Shown here: in pieces, positions 43,976 to 59,504 of the stretch
How the letters are laid out: every line of letters starts with the position of its first letter
How positions within the stretch are numbered: the first letter of the stretch is position 1
DNA from: Pyrenula massariospora
Lineage: Eukaryota; Ascomycota; Eurotiomycetes; Pyrenulales; Pyrenulaceae
Length of the DNA: 64,000 nucleotides
NCBI GenBank assembly: GCA_021030905.1
Contig: JAGFMI010000001.1
Coordinates: 2,895,230 to 2,959,229 of the forward strand
Direction of reading: 5' to 3'
Notes under the pieces: model-generated
The model's database searches: none
What the model saw: the letters and a program-made list of their open reading frames with translations, nothing else
Told to the model about the DNA's origin: nothing
Translations under genes and position numbers: made by a program

Positions 43976-44731
43976 ATGTCAACTTCGTCCTCCGCCTCTT
44001 CCTCCGCTTCGTCTTTGGAAGACGATGAACTACAATGGTCCGGATATTTCAAATTTCCACAAAATGTCTCAGATCCTTCTCAAGTTGATGACTCCATGTC
44101 AGGACTGACGTTTGCTTAGATACTTGATGAAACGACTTATGACGCCAAAGTAAAAGGCTCGTCCACGAAGTCTCTTCTCTCGCTTCCAAACGAATTGCTC
44201 TGCATGATTTTTGAGGGAATTGCTCGTGATGATACGAGCTGCAACGGTTACGAATACAACTCACCCATCTGCCTCGCTTTAACTTGCAAGGTACTTGCGA
44301 GGCTATCGGTCCCTCTGAGGTTCCTTAACCCCCTCCACCCTGTTGACGACGGGTCGCACAAGGACCAGCAGTTGCAAATGCTTGAACTTCTTGATAGAGG
44401 CTGGAATCGCGATACAAACCTTAGACCGTGTCAATTGTCCAGAAAATTTGCTCAATCTACGGGAATGCCAGATGAAACGCTTTGCGAAACGTTTGGAGAT
44501 CTAGATCCCAACATGACTGTATGCCAGCCTTGTAAGATGGTCGCACTAAATGCTTTGAAGAATTTTCAGTCGATGGTGAGCCACAATATCATTCTAAAAG
44601 AAGGAGGATTCCAATTTCACGATAACATGGGCCCTGTTCATTATTATTGGGCGGAGGCAAGAATCAAGGCTTATGAAGAAGAAGAGGAAGGCGGACGAAA
44701 AGTGGTTCCGATTCAATACAATGTTGAATGA
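43976..44731 (+). CDS. F-box-like protein, KFP/GWxRD family, member C, 233 aa
   Basis: Two exons: 43976-44065 and 44120-44731, phase 0. The donor context is weak (AAT/GTCTCA), but its place directly after the KFPxx motif (GYFKFPQN) matches members B, D and E, and CTGAC precedes the TAG acceptor. Exon 1 is a Ser-rich and acidic 30-residue leader. Exon 2 starts ILDE, as in member D, and has SLLSLPNELLCMIFEGI, CLALTCKVLARLSV, LLDRGWNRDTNLRPCQLSRK, a Cys pair (TVCQPCKMVAL) and the tail EEEEEGGRKVVPIQY. It is the shortest intact member. Function is unknown beyond the F-box-like inference, and its polyacidic tail before GRKVVP is unique among the copies. Confidence 0.8.
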
Positions 44732-45341
44732 ACCTTCCGGCAACACGTACAATCCTCCGCCGGGTCAGAATGTCCTCTACTAATATTGGCCAATTCACTG
44801 CAAACATTTTATGGTGGAAAATACAAAGCTCCAGATCAAAGAACTGGGGTTCTTCGATGATCAATTCATGAAGGGCTCTCTCGTGTGGTGGTACAATGAC
44901 AACAACTTTCAACTTGCTGTTGCACAGGAAAGGGAATCATACTCACACCATTGTCCGGGCCTATAATCACGCGCAGGTTACGACCTGGGGTTTTCCCAGA
45001 CCAAGCTAGTAACTACAATCCCCATCTTTACCTCTACGCCACATCAATTCATGTGTCACTCCTAATTTCTCATGAACATGATACTCTGAGAACATAAAAA
45101 CTCACAAGTGGGCAGATTTGATAGCCTGTCGCGCCTGCCCTTTTCGATTTCAATTTCGTGCCTGCTCCTTTCGGATTACTTTCGTGCCTGTCTTATGACT
45201 TGTACATTCGGATCGCGCTGATTTCAAAATCTCGTACATTCAAAGTTCTGTGCGTTCAAAACTCCATCCAAATCCCCCTGCTCTCACCCTCTCTTCTCTG
45301 GGCGAATTTTGTCTCTTGAAGTACGTCAATCCATCATCCTC
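44732..45341. other. Intergenic spacer within the array
   Basis: No gene. The right 200 nt are T/C-rich leader-like sequence. Confidence 0.4.
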
Positions 45342-46195
45342 ATGACACAAGTGGCGATCATGAACCGATATTATGATGACCCTCACCCGGGAGACCCTTC
45401 ATACTGGTCCATTCCTTCACTCTTAGTTCCAGCTCTGCCTGCGCTCGCGACGTTCCATGGACTGCGATACGCGACAGACTTCAGCATCCAGCGCCCACGT
45501 ACCGCATTCAAGCTTCCTACAGCCGTAACTTATCATTAAATCTCCACCAAGTGACGCCCCAACTAACAAACGGGCAGATCCTCGATGAGCCTTACCAGAC
45601 TCTCCGCCTACCTCAACCCCAACCTCGTGCATCTCTCTTCTCCCTCTCAAACGAAGCCCTCTGCCAGATCTCTCGCCTTCTCGTCGACATCTGCCCGACC
45701 ACCCATCTTCAAAACAACGACGCTCAAATCTGCTTCGCATTAACCTGCAAGCTCTTCGCCAAACTCACGGTATCTCTCAACGCCAAGAACCCCCTATCAG
45801 GAGACACCTTCACGGACTCCAAACATGGAAAGTTCATGACACTCCTAGAAGAAGGCTGGGTTCGGGACAAGAACCTCCGTTTCTGTCACTGTACATGGAA
45901 GCTTGCTTCTCGTGTCCGGGAGCTCGCGGATGTCCCTGAGACGGGCCAGCCAGCGCTTAACACAATACTACAAAGGGCGGGGGAGCCGTTCTGTATGGAG
46001 TGCTTTGATGTGGCTAAGAGGGCGGTGAAGATTGCGAATAGATTTGCGAGGGCTCCGTGTGCATGCTGCAGTCGAAAGAGAATGGAATGCCTGTCACTTT
46101 CCTATGATCGTGAATATGAATGGGAGAGGGCGAAGAGGGCGGTGTACCGGCAGGATCTGAGAGAGGGAAAGAAGGTACTGCCGTTTGTGTGGTGA
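45342..46195 (+). CDS. F-box-like protein, KFP/GWxRD family, member D, 266 aa
   Basis: Two exons: 45342-45524 and 45578-46195, phase 0, with donor GTAACT, branch site AACTAAC and acceptor GGCAG. The ATG at 45342 (MTQVAIMNRYYDDPHPGD) was chosen as the first in the frame; one at 45360 is also possible. Exon 1, 61 residues, is longer than in the other members but ends with the same element (AFKLPTA). Exon 2 has ILDEPYQTL, a diverged F-box-like motif (SLFSLSNEALCQISRLL), CFALTCKLFAKLTV, NPLSGDTF, LLEEGWVRDKNLRFCHCTWK, a Cys pair (PFCMECFDVAKRA) followed by a second one (APCACC), and the tail EGKKVLPFVW. Codons shift from C-ending to G-ending at about 45960. It looks intact. Confidence 0.8.
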
Positions 46196-47003
46196 CAACA
46201 GCTCTGGTAGCTCGCTGCAGAGATGACAGTCATGTTGGGCTATAAACCAGGCGGTACATGACGGATAGCAACCGTTGAGCTAGCAAGATAGACTGTCCAT
46301 TGCGGACACTAGCGTTAGCCATCTAATTGGGACAGGGAGACCGTCTACGTACATCGAGCGTGTAGAAAGGGCAGTCCTTACACTTTGTGCTTAAGCAAGC
46401 ATCCGAGCGAAGGAAAGCTGCAGAACGCTGCCCAGTGCTTTCATACACGTGCGCTGCAGAGCCTATGCTTGAAGCTAAACCTTTTTTAAAGCTTTTGCAG
46501 ATCATTCGCTTACAGAAAGGGGCGTCGGATTGGTTTCCTCTCAAGAAAAGGGGAAACTGCTGGAGACATTGGCTTGCTGGTTGCTGACCTGCGTATCTAG
46601 GCGCATGAAAGTACTGCAGAATTGAAAGGTTCTCCCTCAAGACTTCTCCCAAGATCTATGAAGTTTAAGATAAAGCATAACGGCCGTTCATGACGCATAT
46701 TGCTCTCGTGTATGCACTTCAAAAATCGGGATGAGGAGTACTTTGTATGGTCCCGTACTTATACTCAGAGGGAAGACCGTGGAAAAGAATCACTGCCATT
46801 ATATAGGATGATTCACTGCCTGTGGGGCAGGTTGTTTCTCAAAGCTTCCCCATGAGCCTGAACTCCTCGAAACAAGGCGTGGTGACCGTTTCTGAACAGA
46901 TTTGCTCATATATGGTCCAAAAAAAGTCAATGTTGTTTCTTCATTTTGGAAGCAAAGTATCAAAGTCTCTTTGCGCTCCGTACTTGCGCCGGACAAGCCA
47001 GCC
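46196..47003. other. Intergenic spacer within the array
   Basis: A minus-strand frame at 46323-46652 contains KCKDCPFYTLDV, loosely like the family's Cys pair, but no other family motif is present, so I do not call a copy here. Confidence 0.4.
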
Positions 47004-47766
47004 ATGTCGTCCCTCACTCTATCAGATCTAAACCAAAGATGGTCGCTCAAGTTTCCTAAGAGTGTAAGTCTCAACTAAAAACCTTTGACGACCTGGCCAC
47101 CGCTAATAAGAGTGTCGTCTAGATCACACAAAACGTTCGCCAAAATGTGAACAACCTTACCGCAGGACCCTCCAGCCAGATCTGCGGGACAGGTGGGAGA
47201 GCGTTAAAACCGGATAAGACTCTACTCGACCTACCCATTGAGTTGCATGTTAAAATCTTCTCTTACCTTACCGATGATCAATCTTCGCTCTGACCTGTAA
47301 GACGCTCGCTGGCGCGGCCGAATTGAGCCACGTCATGAATCCGATGGTCTACCCTTTCACTTTTTACGACGTGAAGAAGAACTTCATACGTCAGCTTGCA
47401 GATGGATGGAATCGGGACAAGGACCTGAGAATATGCCAGCTGTCTGGTAGGTTTGCTCGAAATGCTATCTATGACCCTCTTCTCGTCTCGGACACTGACC
47501 TTAAAGGTCTGACCCTTGTCGGCCCGATTTGCGGACTATGCGTCGGTATTTGGAAGAGGGCCGCGAACGTCGGCAAGAGGAAAACTGGAAAATGCATTTT
47601 GCCTGCGAGAGAAGGAAGCTGGCATCGAAAGATTTGGACGGATGCTCTACAGACGGTGCGCGAGGAAGAGAAAGCGGCGGGAAGGAAAATTTATGTCTGT
47701 GAGAATATGTTTCATGTTCGGCCGGAAGACGTTGATCCGTTCCAGAGTAGACCATGGCATTGTTAG
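47004..47766 (+). pseudogene. F-box-like protein, KFP/GWxRD family, member E, frameshifted
   Basis: Exon 1 (47004-47063) encodes 20 residues ending SLKFPKS. A phase-0 intron follows (GTAAGT, GCTAATAAG, TAG at 47122). Exon 2 starts ITQNVRQNV and has the F-box-like motif TLLDLPIELHVKIFSYL. At about 47279, just where the other copies have the IC-ALTCK helix, the frame changes by one base. The upstream frame hits TGA at 47292, and the family sequence IFALTCKTLAGAA continues in another frame. From there it is complete: LADGWNRDKDLRICQLSGRF, a Cys pair (GPICGLCVGIWKRA) and EEEKAAGRKIYV, with the tail extended past GRK. Everything else is well kept, so the lesion looks recent, or is a sequencing error. 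Confidence 0.75.
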
Positions 47767-48803
47767 CTTGATATCGAGATGCAGATTTGGAACAGGGTCA
47801 TCGGAACTGAAAATTAGAGGGAAGGCTGAAATATAGTGAGGCAGGGGTGGTCTGATGGAGGTTTGGTATCTTGGGAATGTCAGGTAGCCGTCTGGAAAAC
47901 ATGAATGATGTCAAGGAAGTAGCCATGTCTGGAATCAGACTGAGCGATATGAGGCCTGTGGGCTTCTCATGCTGGAAATTCATGTGGCTCTCGCCAAGCT
48001 TCTGTTGACATAAGTTATCACTAAATTAACCTAAAACTTAGATGAGCGCCGCGAATCCGAGATGCATCTTATGTGAGAAAAGCCCAAGCCAAGCATGGTG
48101 ATAAGTCTAATTAGAGATGACGGAACGTTTAGAATAAACACGCAGGATTACTAAAGATATTAAGCAGTGCATTCTTAGAAGATCCCTCCTGTACCGCCTT
48201 CAGCAGCTTGACGTCGCTCCAGAAATGCTCTAACTTGTCACGGTCTATACAGATACTGCTCACATTAAGTCAGATCAAGTCGCTCGAGAATAGGCCGTTT
48301 TATGGTTTGGTTGTCGTTGCTCTAGTTCCTATTGTCAGTGCTAGGAGTCGGTGAGTACCTAATTGCAGACCGGTTTGTTGCATTCAGCAGCATGTTCATA
48401 TGTATATGACGAACAACATATTTCAGAAGCAATATTTGGATAAATAGGTACCTGTCATCAAGTGCTTGAGATTTTGTAAGACGTGGTACACCCGGCTATC
48501 TTCCGTCAACATGGCTGTGCCAAGCCGTCCACTGCGTCCAAGCCTTGCCGAATCATCAGCTTCGCCTGGCATGACTTGTTTCACTTAACGTAGGTTGCAT
48601 GTACTCAAGACACAATTATCACAAAAACCAACCAGCGGGAGCTGTCCGATTCACAAAACATCTGTTATGCTCCAAAAGATCAAGGCGAGGCGGCTACACT
48701 AACCGCGATCTGTCTCACGTAAAGTCCAATACATCTACACCAGGCCGACCAACAGAGACATGGCTCCTCTCATAGCTGTCTCTACGCCCTTACGAGTTTC
48801 GAG
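47767..48803. other. Intergenic spacer with a possible exon remnant
   Basis: A minus-strand stretch at about 48151-48290 reads IDRDKLEHFWSDVKLLKAVQ and ends with a stop, which is protein-like, but I found no further exons and do not recognise it. Otherwise nothing. Confidence 0.3.
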
Positions 48804-49850
48804 ATGCATTTAACCATGAACATGGTCTCTGTTGCTCTCCTATTTGTCTTATTGTCTCCAATCACGGCGCAGTATTCTTACTGGGTGCACCGAACATGCG
48901 CGAACGTACCGAATGACGGATTTTTCGTAGCGCTTCTTGGGGCCCAGGATATGGCGAGACGAGCCATTCGCAGACTATATAGTAGAGACGATACATACAC
49001 ACTAGGAGTATTTGAACGAATTTTCAAGACAGACTACAACGACCAGGATGCTCTTCAGCAAGTTACCGGTAATTATACCTTTCTTGAATGTCTTTGAACT
49101 TATACTGTTATGCTAACAATAGCCGGAAGACGTTTTAGTCAATCTCGCAAACATGAGGCTAGAGTCTGACCGAGTCCATTCAAACTATCGTTATTACTGC
49201 GACGACGACATTTATGGGCTTACTCCTGATCGCTCTAGATGGAGCCTTCGTGAAGACCCACCTGCTGAGCAAAGACCCTTTGGGTACAGGAGGCAGATAG
49301 ACCGAGTCGGCCGGGACCAAATCCGCCCGCCATGGCAGGAATGGGTAGACATACATAATGGTGTTAGCAGATCCTACAGCGCAAAACAATTGTGACACGA
49401 GTACTTACACGTTACTGTCTGATTAGATGTTCATGGGACCAACCTACGGGTGTAAAAGTCAAGATCCGTCGTTTGCAGCAGTGACGTATCATCCCTACCA
49501 TGTCGTTGAAGGAACCAACACACGGGAGTTCTTTGGAAACAATGAGATCATGAGACAACCTTATCCGCGGGGTACAACAACTGTACGTTTACCTGCCATC
49601 CAGCTGGGCCATATGGACATTGCTAAGACTGGTGTCACTGGAGGTCTGCTATAAACAGCTCAGATCCCGATTTCGTTCATTCTATAATCTCCAAGGGGAG
49701 GATGATCTTCAATTCGAGGGGCTTAATAATGTGGAGTTCTTCCGCAACATGACTGCTTTTGTGCTGACACATGAGGTTTGTCTTACACCAGACCGGTAAT
49801 TATTCCTTTACTCATAATGTCACAGTTTGCTTGCCTCGAGCCTTTCCATA
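48804..49850 (+). pseudogene. Degenerate secreted peptidase-like (zincin-type) gene
   Basis: The first exon encodes a good signal peptide (MVSVALLFVLLSPITAQ, from an ATG at 48819 or 48804) followed by a mature region with YSYWVHRTCANVP. Later pieces, in different frames, contain SNYRYYCDDDIYG, YHVVEGTNTREFFGNNEIM and finally FVLTHE immediately before GTTTGTC. In fungal secreted zincin-like proteins a YCDDD element and a late LHExxH motif occur in this order; that link is from memory and moderate. The exon joins do not give consistent phases (one gap would need an intron of 35 nt), and after the last possible intron the second motif His is not found. I therefore read it as a decaying gene. It might instead be a functional gene with unusual splicing. 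Confidence 0.45.
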
Positions 49851-50661
49851 GTGAGTGCCTCACTCTCAACCACGACAAACTATCAACCACAAAGTCATTC
49901 TGATACCATCGTCCCTCAATTCAGAGACCAGTCGATTCATACTAGTCAATCCTGATGCTGAAACGCTGCCACGCGACTTTCAAGACCTTCAACGCCTTTC
50001 TCGGGAGCGAGCTCTTGGGCACGGTGACAGTTACGCGTACTTTGCCTCGTCGTCTACTTTACCTCTGCGTTAACTTGCTATCTAGGTACTTTGCTCTACT
50101 CACTACGCTTGCGGATCGTGGCTGGATTCTTTCCGACGATGACGCCGACGCGACAAGAGGCTGGCTGATTCCTCAGCGGTCGCTCACGACAGCGATCTCG
50201 AGTTAGCTTGGGGAAGATCTTGCCGGGAAAGGAATCAAATATGGTCATAGCACGCGTGCCAACTACTACCGAACACTCATCAAGCAAAAGTGACGGGAGC
50301 AGGCTCATGAAAGATAAGGAGGAAATTTGAGGACCGTGCGGACGGGATGTCAAGAATTCTTATAGAACAGTCTGTATGCAGTACTCGTCAACTACAGCAA
50401 AAGTTCTTGATGCTAATGCCAGCCAGGACTTCAAGAATCCTGAGGGGTCAGCCAACCTGAGTACCGAGCCGAATTGAAAATGGCCAGCCCATTCACGTTA
50501 TGAGTATTCCGAAGATGTGTCAATTATCAACTTGATTTATATTCTACACGCGAAGCTTGTGTCGAAGGCGCTTTCTGAGCAACTTCATCGGTCAATGACG
50601 CAATAGAATCATCCGAACCCCATGACATTTCGGCCTACGAGCCCAGAAGCATCTCAAATAA
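49851..50661. other. Intergenic spacer
   Basis: Short frames only. Nothing recognised. Confidence 0.4.
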
Positions 50662-51236
50662 TCAAGAAACGAAGAGGCTGTCTTCGTCTCGCAAGTACCT
50701 CCCACAGCCTGCGTGCCGAAAGCAGACGATTCCAATAGGCTCCAATCGCTTCGCCATTGAAGCTGACCTTGCCGAGACTCCAAAGCCAAGGGGATCACCA
50801 TCAATTCCGCAGATAATAACTCCCTGCTGCCCCGGGCAGTCCTGAGACCAACGACCAGCGTGAGCATTCAGGACGTGGCCACCATACAAGAGGGGCATCT
50901 CTCCATCCGGCCGAACGTAGATCCTGTACCGCGCATGCTCAGCTAGAAGAGACAAGGCTGAGATATGTAGCCTGAAGCGGCCGGCCTTTGTGAACCTCCC
51001 TAAAACTAGACTCCCCGATGGCGCTGAGTTCGAGGATGTGGAAGATACCTAGGCAGGTGCCAAGAGATAGAAGCTTATTGCGACGGATTGCCGTAGCCAG
51101 CTTTGCTATTGAGTCCCGCACAAGAGGAACGCGATAGTGAAAAATGCGGAAAACATTGCGATCAGCTCCGGGAGGATTACTGGCGACAATGACGTCCCAG
51201 AGTGATGATGCGGTATTCTGCCAGCTTTGCGAGCAT
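50662..51236 (-). pseudogene. NIP7: Diverged, frameshifted copy of 60S biogenesis factor NIP7
   Basis: NIP7 is an essential PUA-domain protein needed for 27S pre-rRNA processing and 60S subunit assembly in the nucleolus. On the minus strand one exon reads DRNVFRIFHYRVPLVRDSIA and NKLLSLGTCLG. A 49-nt intron (51048-51000, GTATCT...TTTTAG) joins in phase to RFTKAGRFRLHISALSLLAE. Then come EMPLLYGGHVLNAHAGRW, GDPLGFGVSARS, IGIVCFRHAGCGRYLRDEDS and the stop. These match the family along its whole C-terminal two thirds. At the 5' end an ATG at 51236 opens MLAKLAEYR, which fits the family's N-terminal helix, but it lies in a different frame from the rest (a one-base shift near 51200), and no in-frame ATG exists. 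The extreme N-terminus is missing. Substitutions at usually invariant places (VPLVR where VYYVR is normal) suggest relaxed selection. The working copy should be elsewhere. An N-terminal exon I failed to find would change this view. Confidence 0.75.
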
Positions 51237-51735
51237 CTTATTTTCTATGAGCTCGTGCATCTTCAATTAATTGCTTTCGGTGAATTGGATACGATTCCGT
51301 GGTTTCTGATAGAGGCGATTGTCGAATGGCAACATGAAACGTTGGTGCAAGGCTGTATCACGTTGGCGTAATGATCGCGTAAGGGCTGACTGCCTGTTCT
51401 AGCAGGTGCGCAATGATTTCGTGGGTTGGCGCAGATCCATTGTCATCCTTGCTGTTGACGTGATTGGTGAGGGTTAGCGATACCTTGACGCTATCTAAGG
51501 TTCAATCTTTCTTAAGACCACGCAAAGATTGAAAAATAATGCATGTGAATCTCGACCAATCGTGGCATCCCCCTTTCGGCTAAAAATCGGGACGAGAGGT
51601 GCCACGACTTCTGTGTCCCAGCCTCGTTTGGCAGGCAGAAGCTTGACGCCTAACGACAGAGACTTCTTTATCATCTAATGAATGCGATAAATATACATAC
51701 TGCCGCGCAAAGAGACTCTCAGGTGTTGTGTATCC
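51237..51735. other. Intergenic spacer, promoter of the next gene
   Basis: A TATA-like element (AAATATACATA) lies about 45 nt before the ATG at 51736. Nothing else is seen. Confidence 0.4.
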
Positions 51736-52827
51736 ATGAAAATATTGCGCTCTCCAGAAGAAGGCTGGATTAGTTGGATAGCTCCCGCCTTCAAGATGCT
51801 ACTCGGTAGAAAAAGGCGACAGAAGAAAATCGATCGACTCACCCAAGAACTGAATACTCTCAAGGAAGAATTTCAAAACTTCAAGCAACAAATCGAATTC
51901 AAGGAAGCAGCGGAGGTACGATGGGTGACCCCGAATCCTTCCGAAGGTCCCGCTCTCAATAACAAAGCTTCACCGGTAACCTTACTTGAAAACTCCACCA
52001 CCCAGTCAAGCGATGCCAGGAAGACATTTCTGCAAATCCTACCATTTGAACTCAGACAGAAGATCTTTGATTACGTAGCAAGTGGCTACAATGTAAGAGA
52101 CGCTGCCAACGACCGAAAATGGAGCACCCTCATGCATTGCCCAATCGAGTTGGTGGTAAGCCGACAATTTGCTCGAGACTTCTGCCTCGCCTTCTACCGA
52201 CGTTCATTCAACCTGGAAATCAACCGCCGGCACACCAAAGGCGAACATGCCAAGAAGATAGCAAAATCATTTCTCGACCGCGCTGGCGGCCCCATGATCA
52301 GCTACTTCCCGCAGATTGCGTTCGTGCTTCAGATGTATAACTGCAGCTATTGGCATCAGGATCTTCCATGGCTGTTAAATGAGCTTGACAAGTTTAGCGT
52401 GGCGCCGATTCGGACGTTGGGTGTTGCGTCGCTTGAGGTCAGCTCGGTACAGCATCGTGACGACAGTACCAACTCGGAGAAATTGGACATAGAGATCATG
52501 GTGCGAGTAAAACACATGAATCAGAATGTGTCGGTAGGTTTTTATTTCACTTCATCATTAATGCCTTTGCTGCTCTCTCTTCATGGGTGTTAACAAGAAG
52601 CTCTCTAGCCGTTCACCCTGCAGATTGTAGGGAAAATGAAGAAGAACAAGTGGAGCTCGATTGAGTGGAAGAAAGAAAGTGTAAACACGCAGATCCAAGA
52701 CGGCTTCCCGAAGCTGTTCGTTGGAAATAAGAGCAAAAATCCAAGATTTTTCTGGAACCGGTTTAGCGATGAGTTCTATAACACGGAGAAAGACTACAAG
52801 TACGACTCTGACGACGATTCTTGGTGA
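51736..52827 (+). CDS. F-box-like protein with N-terminal coiled coil, 333 aa
   Basis: Two exons: 51736-52533 and 52624-52827, phase 0, with donor GTAGGT and a 90-nt intron ending CCTGCAG (a second acceptor, CTCTAG, lies 18 nt upstream). Residues about 25-58 form a basic then heptad-like helix (RRQKKIDRLTQELNTLKEEF). An F-box-like motif follows (FLQILPFELRQKIFDYV, about residue 97), then a region with VSRQFARDFCLAFYRRSFN that is common in fungal F-box-like proteins. The last exon is basic and then strongly acidic (DYKYDSDDDSW). It has none of the KFP, GWxRD or GRKVVP motifs of the array and is a different family. An SCF adaptor role is inferred from the motif alone. Confidence 0.7.
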
Positions 52828-53669
52828 TCTTCCATGGAATTCTATTTACAACTCGATCCGAAAATGGTCTTGTTCTGTCTTAGTATTTTTTTGCTAAAAT
52901 CTCGTATGTAGCAGCTGATGTGAGCGAGAGAAATATCCAGGCGAGGTCTTAGGAGCTTAAGTTATGTCGGACAATTTGACATTTTGATGATCGCTCTTCT
53001 GTTTGCGATTCGCATTTTATTTTCTGCCCCTCACTCTATCCAAAATACTTCTTTCAACTTAAGACGTTTAATTCTACTCTACAATTTGATGCCCTGTTAC
53101 CCTTACCACTTTCCCAGCGTCTCTGCGCCAATCCTCACGAACCAGCCTTCCAAAATGTTTTCATCAGCAATGCCCTCCGTCCGTCAATCCATGTCCCCTT
53201 CCCCTTCTCCGCCTGATGGCTATCTATCGTTTACCACCTTCCTTTCTCGCCCACGCCCTCACCCTTCGTCCAGCATTTTCCCCAAACCCTATCCGTCCCT
53301 CCACCCCAAAAATCCTCCACCCTAAAGAGACGCCCACACACTACCCCTCCACATCCTATGCGGTCGTTTCCTCTCCTTACTTTCCCTCCTCCGCTCCACC
53401 CCCCTCTCATACTCCCAATCTGATCCAGTCTAACCCAATCCAACCCCCAAACCCCACACTGAAACCCACCCAGACACCAACCAACCACACTTCCCAATAA
53501 CAACCCCCTCCTCCCCCAACACACAGCCAAGCTCCTTCCCAATCTCCTATCTCAAGTCCAGCATAGCAATGCACCAGCTCCAGTCTAGTTTCAGTCGTCA
53601 ATCAGAAATCCCTGCAACCCCCCCTCCCTTTCCCGACGCTCTTAACACACCGCATACACACCCCTCCGC

Positions 53670-53699
53670 CGTCGCCGTCGCCGTCGCCGCCGCCGCCAC
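53670..53699 (+). repeat. GCCGTC/GCC repeat
   Basis: Three to four GTCGCC hexamers passing into GCC trinucleotides. Confidence 0.75.
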
Positions 53700-53947
53700 C
53701 GTGCCAAACCTTCCCCCCTCATTTCCGGTCCAACACGAACAACAACACACAGCAATCGTCCACCCCCACCCTTACCATCCCCGACCCGGCACGCCAACAC
53801 CGCTCCAAAACAGCCCCAGCCCACCAGAGAACCACCAACCCAAAAAGAACTTCATAGTCCATACACCGTCGACCCACTATACCACCCTCACGCATCCACT
53901 ACCCAGCCCAAACGAGGTGAGCACGCAATGCTCCTAACCAGACAATT

Positions 53948-53975
53948 AGGTAGGTAGGTAGGTACCTAGGTAGAT
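53948..53975 (+). repeat. TAGG tetranucleotide run
   Basis: TAGG repeated about four times, then TACCTAGG. Too short and of the wrong unit to be telomeric. Confidence 0.7.
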
Positions 53976-54984
53976 AGTCATCCCCCTCCCCATCCCCATC
54001 CCCATCCTGCCTCGCTCCACCACCCTACAGGCACCGTACATGCCATGCCACACGCCGACGCCGACGTCCCCCGACCAATCGATCCGTGCCGTGCCGTCGA
54101 CGCTGTTCCGCCCGTTGTGCATTATCCAGTCGCTGTATGCTGCATGTTGGACACACTTTGCTTTCGTTTTAATTTCCGTGAGGCCGGTAGGTACGTCGAA
54201 CAGATAGATGGAGCTTTTACGGATCTGTCGCTGGCGCTGAAGTAATTAGATCGTGCGATTAGACTTGATGAGGTGAGTTGGGATGAGCTGGGATCGATTG
54301 ATTCTGGGTCTTGTTTGAGTTACATTCAGACCTGACTATGTTAGATCCTTCGTGTGGATCCATTCATCCATAACAAGTATCCGGTGTTGAGCTTCGACGG
54401 CAAGCAAGCTCGGTGGTGAGTGTGTTTGTGTAGTAGTATCTAGTTCATTGCGCGCGATGTATGTCATGTACTGTACGTACAAAACAAAGCAAAGGTTATT
54501 CACTTCGCATCATATCAGTACCAATGGTACACGGCACGACATGATATCTTTTCAGAAAAGTTGATTTTAACCCGTATTTTGATTAACATACCATAATCTA
54601 CGGTGCTGTGCTGTACTGTACACTGACCCCCCAACCCCCATTCATATCCGCATGCTGATCTGCATACGAGTCCCGATCCGCATGTCAATACCTAACCCGA
54701 CCCAGTTTTCCGTCCCATTCCATTTTCCGCCTTTCCTCCTGCGTGAAGGGTCTGGCAGGGAACTACCACGCATGCCGAAGCAAGGAGGAAAGAACAAAAT
54801 CAACCGAGCCAAATCAACCCGCAACAGTAGCCACTTGTTAGTACAAAGAACCGGACCCATCCCCTCATCCCACGATCATCGGAGTCGGTATCAGAAGAAT
54901 CTTCCAAAGCATTCCATTTCAATCATGCCATTCCGTTCCATCCCGTCGACGCTCATTATTCTCGCCCACAAAATCAACCTCGCT

Positions 54985-59504
<4,520 letters not shown>

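Larger units (their letters stand above)
52828..54984. other. Low-complexity, C-rich intergenic region
   Basis: From about 53100 to 54060 the plus strand is extremely C-rich. Frames of up to 122 codons there are Pro/Thr/Ser/His strings that I reject. It holds two small repeats and the 3' flank of the KDM4-type gene. Nothing else is seen to 54984. Confidence 0.55.

Noticed and set aside
46323-46652. A minus-strand copy of the F-box-like family
   Set aside because: Only a loose KCKDC match; the F-box-like, GWxRD and GRKVVP blocks are absent.
53948-53975. TAGG repeats as telomeric sequence
   Set aside because: The unit is 4 nt and short; fungal telomeres here would be TTAGGG arrays.
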